This document shows positions 33,506-44,850 of a stretch of DNA of 64,000 bases, piece by piece (the stretch's first letter is position 1; each line of letters opens with the position of its first letter). A model generated the notes under the pieces. It was given only the letters and a program-made list of their open reading frames with translations, had not been told where the DNA came from and ran no database searches. This stretch comes from Silene latifolia. Taxonomy: Eukaryota > Streptophyta > Magnoliopsida > Caryophyllales > Caryophyllaceae. Both the position numbers and the translations under genes were made by a program. The stretch is taken from NCBI RefSeq assembly GCF_048544455.1, contig NC_133526.1:10494001-10558000 (forward strand). The letters are read 5' to 3'.

Positions 33506-36500
33506 TTATGGCGGAAGAGTGTTAAATTTTGAGCATGTGTTTACGTTTCTTTCATTCTTATCAGCTCAAAATGCCGCCCAAAAGAACTCTCGCGCAGATC
33601 CAAGCTTCAGAGATGACTCTTGATGAGGTTGCTCGCATGATTGAGCAACAAGAGGCTCTCCTTGAAGCTCTCAAAAATGTGGGAAAAGGGAACGAGAAGA
33701 CGATGGATGCAACCCAGCTTAGCATCAACATTGCTCGTTTCCACCCTCCCACATATGACGGGGTAGGTGAACCAAAGTGCTCGTGTGGCACCGTGAGATT
33801 GAAGCTCTCATGGAAATGGTTAAGTGCCCCGAGGACATGGTTGTTGAGCAGGTAGTGTACTACCTAAGAGGAGAAGCGGCAGTTTGGTGGCAGAATGTCA
33901 AGGATGATGCTAGAGCTTACTACCAGGCGGAAGGGGCTATCCCGTGGTCTGAGTTGAAGAGTGCTATGAGAGAGCAGTTTGTGCCGGAGCATATCCGACA
34001 CAAGATGAGATCCGACTTTGATTCTTTCACCATGTCTGAGGAGATGACAGTCACTGACTACTATCATCGGTTTTTGGAGCTATCGCGTTATGTGGAAGAT
34101 ATGCAGCTCGGGCAAAGAGGTTTGGCTCTCCGTTTTGAGAGGGGTTTGTCTGCTAAGATCGTGAGTCGTATGCCGGCTGAGGTGGCTACTGACCTCAAGG
34201 AAGTGTATCTGAGAGCGGGTCAAGCCGAGAGAATGGTGGATCTCTCAAGGGAGATCGAGGAGAGGATCACTTTCTGAGAAAGAGGAAGGCTGATAGCGGG
34301 AACAACAATCAGCCAACCAACAAGAAAGGAAATTTCAACCATGCTAAGGCTTTCTCTAGTGGAGCCGGTTTCTCTGGAGGTTCTCGTGGCTGGGGAAAGA
34401 ATGGAGGTCGGGCTGTAAGTGACAACACCAACCTTACGTGCTTCAACTGTGGTGGGATAGGCTACAAAAGGCGGGAATGCACGAGCTACAAGCCCGGCAA
34501 TGGTTCAGGAGCTCGATCAGGAAACTTTTCTCAGGGGCCGACTCAGAGTTTTGCTAGCAACCGACCGGGAGGTTCATGGGGCAACAGAGGTGGACAGGGT
34601 AGCCAGGGCGGTTCTGGCGCGGTGGTGGTGGATCTTATCGTCGAAATAACAAACCCAGGATTCGGCGGCTAAGCCAAGTGCCTCCAACGCTTGATTCGGG
34701 GTGGAGGACAGAAAAACAGTGGAAAGCTCTTCATGATGGACAAGCAGGAAGCACAAGATGATGCTCATGTAGTTACCGGTACCTTTCTTGTTAATAATGT
34801 ACCGTCCTTTGTTTTGTTTGATTCTGGGGCTACACATTCTTTTGTGTCTAAAAGTCATGCTGTGTCTATGGGTTTGGGAAAGTTTGAGGTTGTAAAGGAT
34901 GATGTGTTCATACCTTCGGGGGAGTCTGTGTCGTGTCTCAAGTTATATAAGGGTATATCTATGGTGATTGGAGGGGTAGATTTACCAGTAGACCTGTTAG
35001 AGTTTCCTAAGGATGGGTTTGAGGTGATTGTCGGGATGGATTGGCTAGGTAAGTATGATGCCAGGATAGATTGTAGACAAAAGAGAGTGTTTTTAAAGGG
35101 TCCCAAGGGTGTTAGGGTGTCCTATAGAGGGTTTGTGGTAAAGCCTAAGTGTAGGTTTATAGCAGTTATGACCTTAAAGTCATGTTTAAGGAAGAAGTGT
35201 CCCTTAATTCTTTGTCATGTGAGAGATCACCGAGTAGAGCCGCGACAGCCTTCCGAGATTTCCGTGGTGAAAGAATTCGAAGATGTCTTTCCTGAGGAAA
35301 TACCGAGTTTGCCTCCCAAGAGGGATGTCGATTTCAGCATGGAGCTTAAGCCGGGAACGGGTCCTATATCTAAAGCACCTTATCGTATGGCACCTAAAGA
35401 GTTGGCTGAGTTGAAGAAGCAAATACATGAGTTGTTAGGCAAGGGTTATATCAGGCCTAGTGTGTCACCGTGGGGAGCTCCAGAGTTCTTTTTGTAAAGA
35501 AGAAAGATGGGAGTATGAGACTGTGCATTGATTACAGAGAGCTCAATCGGGTCACAGTGAAGAATAAGTATCCGTTGCCAAGGATTGATGATTTGTTCGA
35601 TCAGCTAAGTGGAGCTGGTGTGTTCTCTAAGATTGATCTGAGGTCGGGGTATAATCAGCTGAGGATAGCAGATGAGGATATTCCTAAAACAGCATTCCGA
35701 TCTCGTTATGGTCACTACGAGTACGTGGTGATGCCTTTTGGGTTGACCAATGCGCCAGCAGCTTTTATGGATTTGATGAACCGGATCTTCACACCGTTTT
35801 TGGATAGGTTTGTGGTTGTTTTCATCGACGATATCCTAGTTTATTCTAAGACTAAGGAAGAGCATGAAGAGCACTTGAGGATAGTTCTGCAGACTTTGAG
35901 AGAAAATCAGCTCTATGCCAAGTTATCCAAGTGTGAGTTCTGGTTAGAGGAAGTGGCTTTTCTGGGCCATGTAATATCTAAGAAGGGGGTATCTGTGGAT
36001 CCTAGTAAGATTGAGGCCGTTACCAAGTGGGAATCGCCGAAGAACGTTGCTGAGATTCGGAGTTTCTTAGGCCTTGCCGGCTACTACAGGAGATTTGTGA
36101 AAGATTTCTCTACCATAGCGCGGCCTATGACATCCTTGATGAGGAAGGAAGTCAGATTTGTTTGGGATGAGAGTTGTGAAATGGCGTTTCAGACCTTAAA
36201 GGAACGCTTGACCACAGCTCCTATCCTAGCCTTGCCAGAGGGTTGTGAGAACTTTGAGGTCTATACCGACGCTTCAAAGAACGGTCTAGGTTGTGTCTTG
36301 ATCCAGGGAGGGAGAGTGATAGCTTATGCTTCGAGGCAGCTGAAGCAATATGAGGAGAACTACCCTACTCATGATCTGGAGTTGGGTGCAGTTGTGTTCG
36401 CTCTTAAGATTTGGAGGCACTACCTTTATGGCGCAACTTTTAAGGTGTTCTCTGATCATAAGAGTTTAAAGTATATCTACACTCAGAAGGAGCTTAACAT

Positions 36501-38389
36501 GCGACAGAGACGGTGGATGGAGCTGATTGGAGATTATGATATGGAGATCATCTATCACGAGGGTAAAGCTAATGTTGTTGCAGATGCTTTGAGCAGGAAG
36601 AGCGTTCATTCGCTATGTACAGCTATGTCCTTGCTGAAGTTGAGAGATGAGATGTCTAGATTGGGGATCTTTATGATTCGAGAGGGGAATACCATCGGGG
36701 ATTTGACGATCGAGCCAGGTATGTATGAAAACATCAAAAGTAAGCAAGAGCTTGATCCTAAGATCCGGAGTGGAAGTCTAAGGTAGAGAGTGGAGCAGAC
36801 TTCCGGGTTCTCTATACATCCGGATGGGAGTGTTCGTTTTGATGGGAGATGGTGTGTTCTGATGATGCGAAATTAAGGAGAATGATCTTGTCAGAGGCTC
36901 ATTGCACTCCTTATTCAGTTCACCCGGGTGGTGACAAGCTTTACAGAGACCTTAAGAAGACTTTTTGGTGGCCGAACATAAAGAGGGATGTAGCTGAGTT
37001 TGTGGCTAGATGTTTGACTTGCCAAAGGGTCAAAGGTGAACAAAGGAGACCCCAGGGTAAGATTCAGTCTTTGACAGTGCCCGAGTGGAAGTGGGAGTCG
37101 ATCTCCATGGACTTCATTGTGGGGTTACCTAGGTCACAACAAGGTAACAACATGATTTGGGTGATTGTGGATCGGTTAACCAAGTCAACCCATTTCGTTC
37201 CCATGAAGGATACTTGGTCTAAGATGCGGTGGCATTGGGTTACCAAAAGCATGTGGTTCGGTTACATGGTATCCCGAAAGATATCGTTTCGATCGTGATG
37301 CGAGGTTCATATCAAAGTTTTGGCAAGAACTGCAAGAGTTGATGGGTACAACGTTGAAAATGAGTACAACTTTTCATCCGAACCGATGGTCGACAGAACG
37401 GACCATCAAGACCTTAGAAGACATGTTAAGGGCTTGTGTTATGGACTTTGGGGCGATTGGGAAGACAGACTTGATTTGATCGAGTTTTCATACAATAATA
37501 GTTATCATACAAGCATTGGGATGGCACCTTTTGAAGCTTTGTATGGCCGGAAATGCCGAAGTCCGGTTTGTTGGGATGATAGTTCCGAGGCAGTGGTTTT
37601 AGGGCCACAATTGGTTCAAGATATGGTTGAACAAATCCAGTTGATTCGCCAAAAGATGAGAGCAGCTCAAGATCGTCAGAAGAGCTACGCCGACTTACAC
37701 CGCAGGGACATTGAGTTTGCCGTAGGTGACAAGGTTCTTTTGAAAGTGTCACCTATGCGAGGTGTTATGAGGTTTGGGAAAAAGGGTAAGCTAAGCCAAA
37801 AGTTTATAGGTCCTTATGAAATTTTGGACCGTGTTGGCGAGGTAGCCTACAGGTTAGCTTTACCACCAGCTTTGGATAGAGTGCACAATGTTTTTCATGT
37901 TTCTCAACTCCGGAAGTATGTGAGTGATCCGTCGCATATCCTCGAGATGGAGAACATCGAACTTGATGAATCTTTGTCCTATGCCGAGATTCCTAAGGAG
38001 ATTCTTGATCGCAAGGTTCGTAAGACCCGGAATGGTGAGACGGTTTTACTCAAGGTCCTTTGGTCTAATCATAATGTGGAGGAAGCCACATGGGAACCTG
38101 AGGAAGCTATGCGAGAACGTTTTCCTAACCTTTTTTATCAGGTATGTTTGGTTACGGAGACGTAACCGTTGTCTTTTTAGGGGGGTAGGAGATGGTCGCG
38201 ATGGTGTTTTGTTTTGTTTTTCTTTGTTTGGTTCGAGTCGGGATATGATTTTGTGGTAACTTGTTGTGGTGCTTGTATAGTTCCTTGGAGTTGTCTTATG
38301 TAATTGGTATAGTCTGGTGACGTAGTGTTGTGCTTGCTTGTATAGTAGAGTGTGAACTTCGGGACGAAGTTCTTTTTAGGGGGAAAGAT

Positions 38390-39615
38390 TGTAACACTAC
38401 GGATTTTCCTTGGTGACTACTCGACCGAGTAGAGCCTACTCGGCCGAGTAGTGCTCTGGTTGTGTGTTATTTTGATTCTGGCGAGTTATACTCGGCCGAG
38501 TATAGTGAATACTCGACCGAGTATTGGACACTCGGCCGAGTATGCACTTACTCGACCGAGTGTCCGGTTTGGCGGAGTGGTATTTCGACGGTTTGATTAG
38601 GGAATGTTTAGGGTATTTTATACAACCGCGTCAGTTTCTAATATCATTTCAAAAGCTTTATCATTTTTACGTTAACCTAATCACACCCAAATCATTCCCT
38701 AATCCTCCTCTTAAGCATTTCGTAGCGTCATTGTGTGGATAATCGTCGTGTTTCTTGCGTAGAAGACTTCGTAGAGGAGCCTTTTTTATTGTTCGTGTTG
38801 CATACTACTGTTGATTGCTAATGTAGGGTTTCCCTACTCAGTTTACTGTGCTTTACATGACATGTTGTTGTAATTATCGTCGTCTGTTGATCATCGTAGA
38901 ATGGAGGTTTTTGTGACAGTGTTGGTGTGAGGGGATTGAGATGACTGTGATGTCATGTGATTGTGATTGTGGTGGAGTCACTTGCGGGAGTGGCTTCACA
39001 CCCTAGTTCGCCCTCCGTGGAACCCGCCACGGGAGGGGATGTGCACATTAAGGGACAGGGATCGTTGTCGCTCGTTGAGGAGCTGGACTAGGTGGGATCG
39101 GCTGCGGTCACCCACTGGCGGCGAGGATTACCTGTTGCGATGAGTAGTCTGGCAGGGCTACACACTTTAGTGTGTAGTCGGTTACTATGTGAGCTTGGAT
39201 GTTTGGGAATTGGTGATGATCAGACGATTATTGCATTTGTTTGTATTGTTTGTTGAGTAATACTGACCCCGTCGTTGTATGTGGAATCTGCGGTGATCCA
39301 TTCAGGGATGGTGAGCAGGCTTGACAGGTATTGCTAGTGAGAGCTTGGGGATTGTCTTGGTAGATTTGTCACCACGAGTCATAGCATCACCGCCTGAGTC
39401 TTAGTGGAGTTTCCTTTGATGTTAAGACTTTACAGTTGTATTTTGTTAAACAGTATTTGGTTTTGGATATTGTAAACTTTACATTTCACAGTACTTAATA
39501 ATAGTGCTCAATTCAGACGCTTTTGGTATGTACTAACCTCGGACAACCGAGATGGTAACACACTTTCATGGTAGGGTGGTCCTGGTAAGGTACCTTGGTA
39601 TGAAGGGGTGTTACA
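38390..39615 (+). repeat. 3' LTR of the gypsy element
   Basis: 1226 bp, close to the 5' LTR with about 2% substitutions and a few small indels, followed by the ATAAT duplication. Confidence 0.93.
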
Positions 39616-40626
39616 ATAATATCACTAATATAGTAATATATAATCGCTTTTATAAATATCTACGTGATTAATATTTGTATGGTATTGTTGTAATTAAGGT
39701 CTGCCGTTAATACAAACTCTTATAATAACTCTCTAAGATAGTTTTTAAGCGATTCAAAAGATTTTGGGTTGATACCCCTAAGTTATGACTCATATTTATA
39801 ATCATGTGATACTTCACCTCATGATAATCTTCTAATGTGAGACAATTCAACTATTTATATGTAGTATATTTACCACACCTACATTATTTTTTAATGTGGG
39901 ACAAACAATATACTTAGAAATACACCATATTTTTCACACCTAATTCGACATCTAACCCAGTTTAATTAATAATAATAAGGAAATACTATAGGAGTACTGT
40001 TTATTAATATTCGTATAATACATTTTTTTAACTTCTTATCGTAATTAAAATATGTGCAAATAATATGATACTATATTCTAATGCTAGGATTTATTTACCA
40101 CGAATCTAATTATATAATTTTTCAAAAAAAAAAAATTATGTTACTTTGTTGCTAAATGAGATGTATAAGTTTTTATATAAAAATTATAAACATTACTTGG
40201 ACATAAAAAAAAATATATATATTATATCGTGGAGTTAATGATATAAACTCTTAAGAGTTCTCCAAGACAATGTTTAAGAGACTCAGATGGTTTTGGGTTG
40301 GTATTTAGGTTCTAAGGATACCTTCTATTTATAATCATATGATCACCCACCTTATGCTAAACTTTCGATGTGGGATAATTCTATTATTTATACGTAATAT
40401 ATTCACCACACCAACATATTTTTCAATGTGGGACAAATAACATACTTAGAAATACACCATCTTTTTCGTACATAATTCGACATCTAACTCAGGTTAATAA
40501 TAATGAGCAAATACTATACTCCCTCGATTCAAGACCAAATACAACATTCCTTTTTTTACACTATTCATGAACGAATAGAATCTTTACGATTCCTTGCAAT
40601 ATGTAAGACAAAATATGGTCATGTGA

Positions 40627-41584
40627 CAGTGGCGTATCTAGGATTTGCTCATAGGGGATGCAAAATTATATGCTATGAAAAATTGACATATAAATAGAGT
40701 ATTATAAAGTTGTGTGTCTTTTGAATATTGTAGTCAAAGCTAGTAGATTTCCGAATTATTAGCCTCTAAAAAGAGGAAAAAAATGTATTAATTCAAACAA
40801 AACTATACTAATATACTCCCTCCTATTCATTCATTTTGTCCCCCTTCTATTTTGCACAAGAATTAATGATTTTGGACCACACAAAACACTCTATTCCACT
40901 CTACCCCACATGTAATTAAATTTGGACCACACAAAAGTTACCAAAAAAGGAAAGAGGGACAAAAATCCGACTAGCTTCGATAAGGAAAGAGGAACAAAAT
41001 GAATGAATAGGAGGGAGTATTATTTAACTCCCACATCCTAATATGCAAATTATTATATAAATTAACTTAGTCATAAAGTATACAAACAAATACAACTAAC
41101 TTTATTTGACTTTTGATAGATTTTGAAATAAGTAGAGTTTTTTATATGGATAAATCATAAATTAGTTTAAAAAAAAGGTTGAATTTTGGAAACCGGAGGA
41201 AGAATGAGATAGTAATAACTTATTGATACAAAATGCAGGATTAAAAACATAATGACGGAAAGATACCAAAATGAACAAATTTCAAGAAATACCCCATATT
41301 GTTAATATAAATAATTTTCAACTGTTATTTATAGCAACTCCTCGACTACTACTGTACGTCTGTACTAACTAAACTATTTAGCCTAGGGAAATCAACAAAA
41401 AAAAGAGCAAGTGTGTGCATTAGAAGTCTCGAACACTAGACCTCGGTGAAGTTATTTGAGTTTCTATCCGCTGCACCAAGAGAGATTTGTAGTCCATATT
41501 TGTTTCTTTCTGTACTTATCAATTATTTTCAGAATTCAGAGGGGATGCAAGCGCACCCACCGCACCCCCCCTAGCTACGCCTAT
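40627..41584. mobile_element. TIR element with 9-bp target duplication (middle level)
   Basis: Perfect 9-bp duplication GTCATGTGA at 40618-40626 and 41585-41593. The ends AGTGGCGTATCTAGG and CCTAGCTACGCCTAT are inverted with a few mismatches. A 9-bp duplication suggests the Mutator superfamily, though the ends are unlike the other MITEs here. No transposase frame is seen. Confidence 0.7.
40816..41017. mobile_element. Stowaway MITE (innermost level)
   Basis: A perfect 24-bp inverted repeat (CTCCCTCCTATTCATTCATT...) with TA on both sides, 202 bp long. It also repeats TTTGGACCACACAAAA internally. Confidence 0.9.
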
Positions 41585-42435
41585 GTCATGTGAGATCTTA
41601 TTTGATTCACCTATAAAGTACAATGAGAATATCAAATTTTAAATTTTTTATAATGTAAACTTAAAGATATTTACGTTGTACGTTGTAATTTGTGTCTTGG
41701 CAAGTGTGTAAATGAAAATGTTGTATTTGGTCTTGAATGGAGGGAGTACTATTTATTAATATTCGCACATTTTTTTTATAATATTTATTTGCAAATGAGA
41801 TGTATAAGTTTTTATATAAAGATTATAAACATCACTTGAATATAATACATAATATAGAAAAAATATGTGTATATCATACTGTGAAGATAATGATATAAAC
41901 TCTTAAGAACTCTCCAAAACAATACTTAAGAGACTCAAAAGGTTTTTGGTTGGTATATAGGTTCCAATGATGACTTCTATTTATAATCATAGGATCACCC
42001 ACCTTATGTTAATCTTTCGATGTGGGACAATTATATAATTTATACGTATTAAAATCACCACACTAACATTGTTTTTCAATGTGGGACATATAACATATTA
42101 AAAGAAGTACACCATCTTTAATACTCGTATGTGCAAATCATATATGAAATCTATACTCTAATGAAAATATTTTTTGCCACGAATCTAATTATATTATTTT
42201 CATAATTTTTATAACGACATTTTTTTGCCAGATGAAATGTCAAAGTTTTTATATAAAAATTAGTAACTTCTCATGAATATAAAATAGGAAATATAGATAT
42301 TATAATAATTAAAAGATTATCCACTTTATTTTTTATGTGGAAAATATTATTTATGAAACTTTCCTAAATTAATTTTTGATGATGTGGACGCTCTAGAATC
42401 GCTCGAAAAAACTCTCTTTTATGTATATATATAGA

Positions 42436-42878
42436 TATAGATTGTTAAAGTGTCAAACAGAGACTTAACTATAGTAGAAATTAATTACATTAAGAGAAAA
42501 TTTTGAATTTTAATTAAATGACTAAATTTAACCTTAAATTAAGGTAGAGGGGAAAAATAAGAATAAATGCTACTTTAAACTATTGTTAGTGTTTTTCCTC
42601 CCCACAATTCCACAAATAAGACTCCTCCTTTTCCCTTTCACAAGTCCTACATGCTATGACAAATAAATAATCACTTTTTGATAAATAGCGATAATTTTAT
42701 GTTAAACAATGACTATTTTATTTTACAAAAAAATTGCTATTCTTTTCAAAATGCGATAAAGTAGTCATTATTTATAATAAACTATTAAAACTAGTACAGC
42801 AAACTGGGAATTATTTACCATAAAATGATTATTTTTTTGGGGTCAAAGTACCGTACAATCGTAATCAAGAATCCTTTA
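42436..42878. other. Spacer between two Helitrons
   Basis: Starts with the right copy of the Helitron-flanking duplication (42442-42480). The rest is AT-rich with no gene seen. Confidence 0.45.
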
Positions 42879-43707
42879 TCTATAAAAGCTGAAGCCAATA
42901 AAGCTCTTCTATTGGTCCATGGTTTTTAAGGATTATAAAGAAAAAAAATTAAGGTAAGCCCCGCCATGTTAATCCTACACATTTAATTACCCTCTCTCCT
43001 ATATTTCACTTGATTTGCTTTTCTTTTTCTCCTTTTCAAACCACTGTTTACGATATTTTAATTTTTGTTTTAACTTTTTTTATAATTACATATTATACAT
43101 ATATATTTTCCTAAAATGTTAGGAATACATCTGAATGAAAACAATTAAAAAAAATTACAAAATGAATAAAATTACAAATTATTTGTACTGGCTTTCTTAT
43201 TGATAGGTATCCAAATAACATTCTTATACAAAAAAAAATGCAAGTCTCGATAAGAATTAAAGCACGTTCATATAATTATAATTCATAATGTTAAGAAATA
43301 TACAAAATTTAGCAAAATTTGAAAAGATTCATATAATTATAATGTTAAAAAAAATACATATGGTAAAAAAAATACATATGGTAAAGATTTTAATGATTAT
43401 AAAAAAGTACCAGTACTAAATTTCTTATCTTAAAAAAAACCACAAGTCTTACAAAGCATTATTATGAGACAAAAATATTTATTTAGTAATCAGGCATCAA
43501 CAATATCATATTTACAATTTCAATACCGTCATTTGAATTTAACATTTGAATAAAGAAGCTCAATTCATTATATGTGGTTACAACAATAAATAAGAGGCCC
43601 GATTAAATTCAATACCGTCTTTATGGACAATTTATATTATTACGATATTAAACATTTAACATCTGTTGTTACGACCCGTGCATTTATTTGCACGGGTATA
43701 AAACTAG
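42879..43707 (+). mobile_element. Short non-autonomous Helitron
   Basis: Begins TCTATAAAAGCTGAAGCC beside a host A and ends with hairpin CCCGTGCATTTATTTGCACGGG-type stem, then CTAG beside a host T. Length 829 bp, AT-rich, no coding capacity. The 3' end is firm; the 5' end is chosen by resemblance to Helitron starts. Confidence 0.68.
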
Positions 43708-43949
43708 TTGCTTACAAAGAACTAATTGTCAGCCCATGCAAAACAAATAAGAAGGATTTATGATCGACAATAGACTAATCGTAGCAAGTAGGCCACTTAC
43801 GGTGACATTGGCCCAACAGTTTTCATGGATCTGCCTGATTGACGAATCCATTACGACTCCCGATTCTATTGTACGACAAAAGTGGTATCTTAATAACTTA
43901 GTGAGAGACCATCTTTTCTGAGGCGGTCTGTATTATTCCATATGATATT

Positions 43950-44244
43950 TTTGATTATATGAAGAGCAGTTGTTCACAGGTTGTATTTGGTAGCGCGAGA
44001 TTATGGGCCGAGACACGGAGTTGGAGTCGAGTCGTTTAGTAGCTTATAGTTGGCATAGATATTAGTCATCATGTATAGAGATCACTTGTAAGTTGTAATA
44101 TTCAGTCATTCATTCATTTGTAATTCACTAAACATGTTATTTATACAAAGAGTTTCTTAATTGCAATTCCGATTTCACCGCCTTGGAAAATCGAGATGAT
44201 AACACCCTCCCATTACCTTGGCCGGGTAAGAAGGGGGTGTTACA
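43950..44244 (+). mobile_element. LTR remnant of a gypsy-type element (fossil)
   Basis: The last ~90 bp (GATGATAACACCCTCC ... GGGGGTGTTACA) match the layout of the 3' end of the gypsy LTRs above. No internal region or partner LTR is seen, so it is a solo or truncated LTR from a related, older element. The left limit is a guess. Confidence 0.5.
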
Positions 44245-44259
44245 TTGGCAAACAATGAC

Positions 44260-44520
44260 ACGACCCGAAAACAAGACACGAAATTAACGGGTTAAAGTCG
44301 AGGTTTGATTACTCATTTATGTAAGCGGGTCGACACAAACACGACACGAGATTTAATTGGGTCGGATTTGGGTTGGAGGATTCTTGACCCGTTTACGTCT
44401 GACACGAACACAAACCCAACACGACACGATTTATTACAAGGTCTAATAAACAGGTCCAATATCAAGCGACTTGAATTAATTTTATCGATTCGGGTTGGAT
44501 TATGCCCGGTCTAACTTGGA
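44260..44520. repeat. GACACGA/GACCCGA-rich repeat upstream of UBP24 copy 1
   Basis: Motifs such as GGGTCGACACAAACACGACACG recur through the block in both senses. It is related in style, but not closely in sequence, to the GACCCGA blocks at 14490 and 56390. Confidence 0.45.
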
Positions 44521-44850
44521 GGTCCCAACCCCCAAGTCCAAAGGAACTCGTCCCAAACTTCCCAATCCCAACTCCCCTAAAGAGGTATTGTATTGTGGAA
44601 TGAGGGACGAAGAACCCTTCCCCTCTCTATCTTCCTCCTTCTCCTCCTAAACCTAAAATCGCAGAATCCCTCTTTCAATTGAATTACTTTGTTGGAGAAG
44701 AGTTTAAGCATAACACTAATTATACACCAAATTTTCTCTTGTTAAATGCTCTTTTCTTGTTTCTTCCTTCTTCTTCTCTTCTTCTTTTCATGTCTTCACC
44801 AACCCTTCTCTTCACTTCTCCTCTTTTCTTAGTTTCTCACTGCTTTCACT

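Larger units (their letters stand above)
31500..39615 (+). mobile_element. Ty3/gypsy chromovirus (fossil, Tekay/Del-like)
   Basis: LTRs lie at 31500-32732 and 38390-39615, starting TGTAACAC and ending TGTTACA, with a perfect ATAAT duplication (31495-31499, 39616-39620). A tRNA-Met-type primer site (TGGTATCGAGCC) follows the 5' LTR; a polypurine tract (AGGGGGAAAGA) precedes the 3' LTR. Parts in order: palindrome-rich leader (to 33505), gag from 33571 with a zinc knuckle near 34440, protease (about 34700-35150, with LFDSGATHSF), reverse transcriptase (about 35300-36150, with FIDDIL), RNase H (about 36240-36600), integrase (about 36850-37750) and a C-terminal chromodomain (about 38030-38150), which places it among chromoviruses. 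The LTRs differ at roughly 2% of sites by eye, suggesting about one million years. It is broken, with about half a dozen breaks. Confidence 0.93.
40519..41746. mobile_element. Stowaway MITE (outer level of a nest)
   Basis: Ends CTCCCTCGATTCAAGACCAA and its near complement TTGGTCTTGAATGGAGGGAG, TA on both sides. Its own sequence is about 250 bp; the rest is a nested insertion at 40627-41584. Confidence 0.87.
30383..42150 (+). repeat. Five same-orientation copies of a ~0.4-kb AT-rich unit inside the Helitron
   Basis: Each unit holds a TTGGTAT/TAGGTTC block, ATTTATAATCAT, a CTTATGTTAATCTTT-like block, then two GATGTGGGACAA-type blocks and ACACCATCTTT. Copies centre near 30500, 30850, 39830, 40365 and 42020. 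After discounting the nested insertions, spacing is roughly 0.36-0.85 kb, so this was a tandem-like array interrupted by later elements. Confidence 0.7.
30269..42435 (-). mobile_element. Non-autonomous Helitron carrying a gypsy element and nested MITEs
   Basis: On the minus strand it begins TCTATATATATACATAAAAG (right end, GA at 42434-42435, host T next) and ends in a GC-bearing hairpin, then CTAG (30269-30272) beside a host A on the + strand. This fits Helitron rules: 5' TC, hairpin near the 3' end, CTRR, A/T target. Its 12.2 kb includes an 8.1-kb gypsy insertion; without that it is about 4 kb of AT-rich DNA with repeated ~0.4-kb units. No RepHel helicase gene is seen, so it is non-autonomous. 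Confidence 0.78.
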
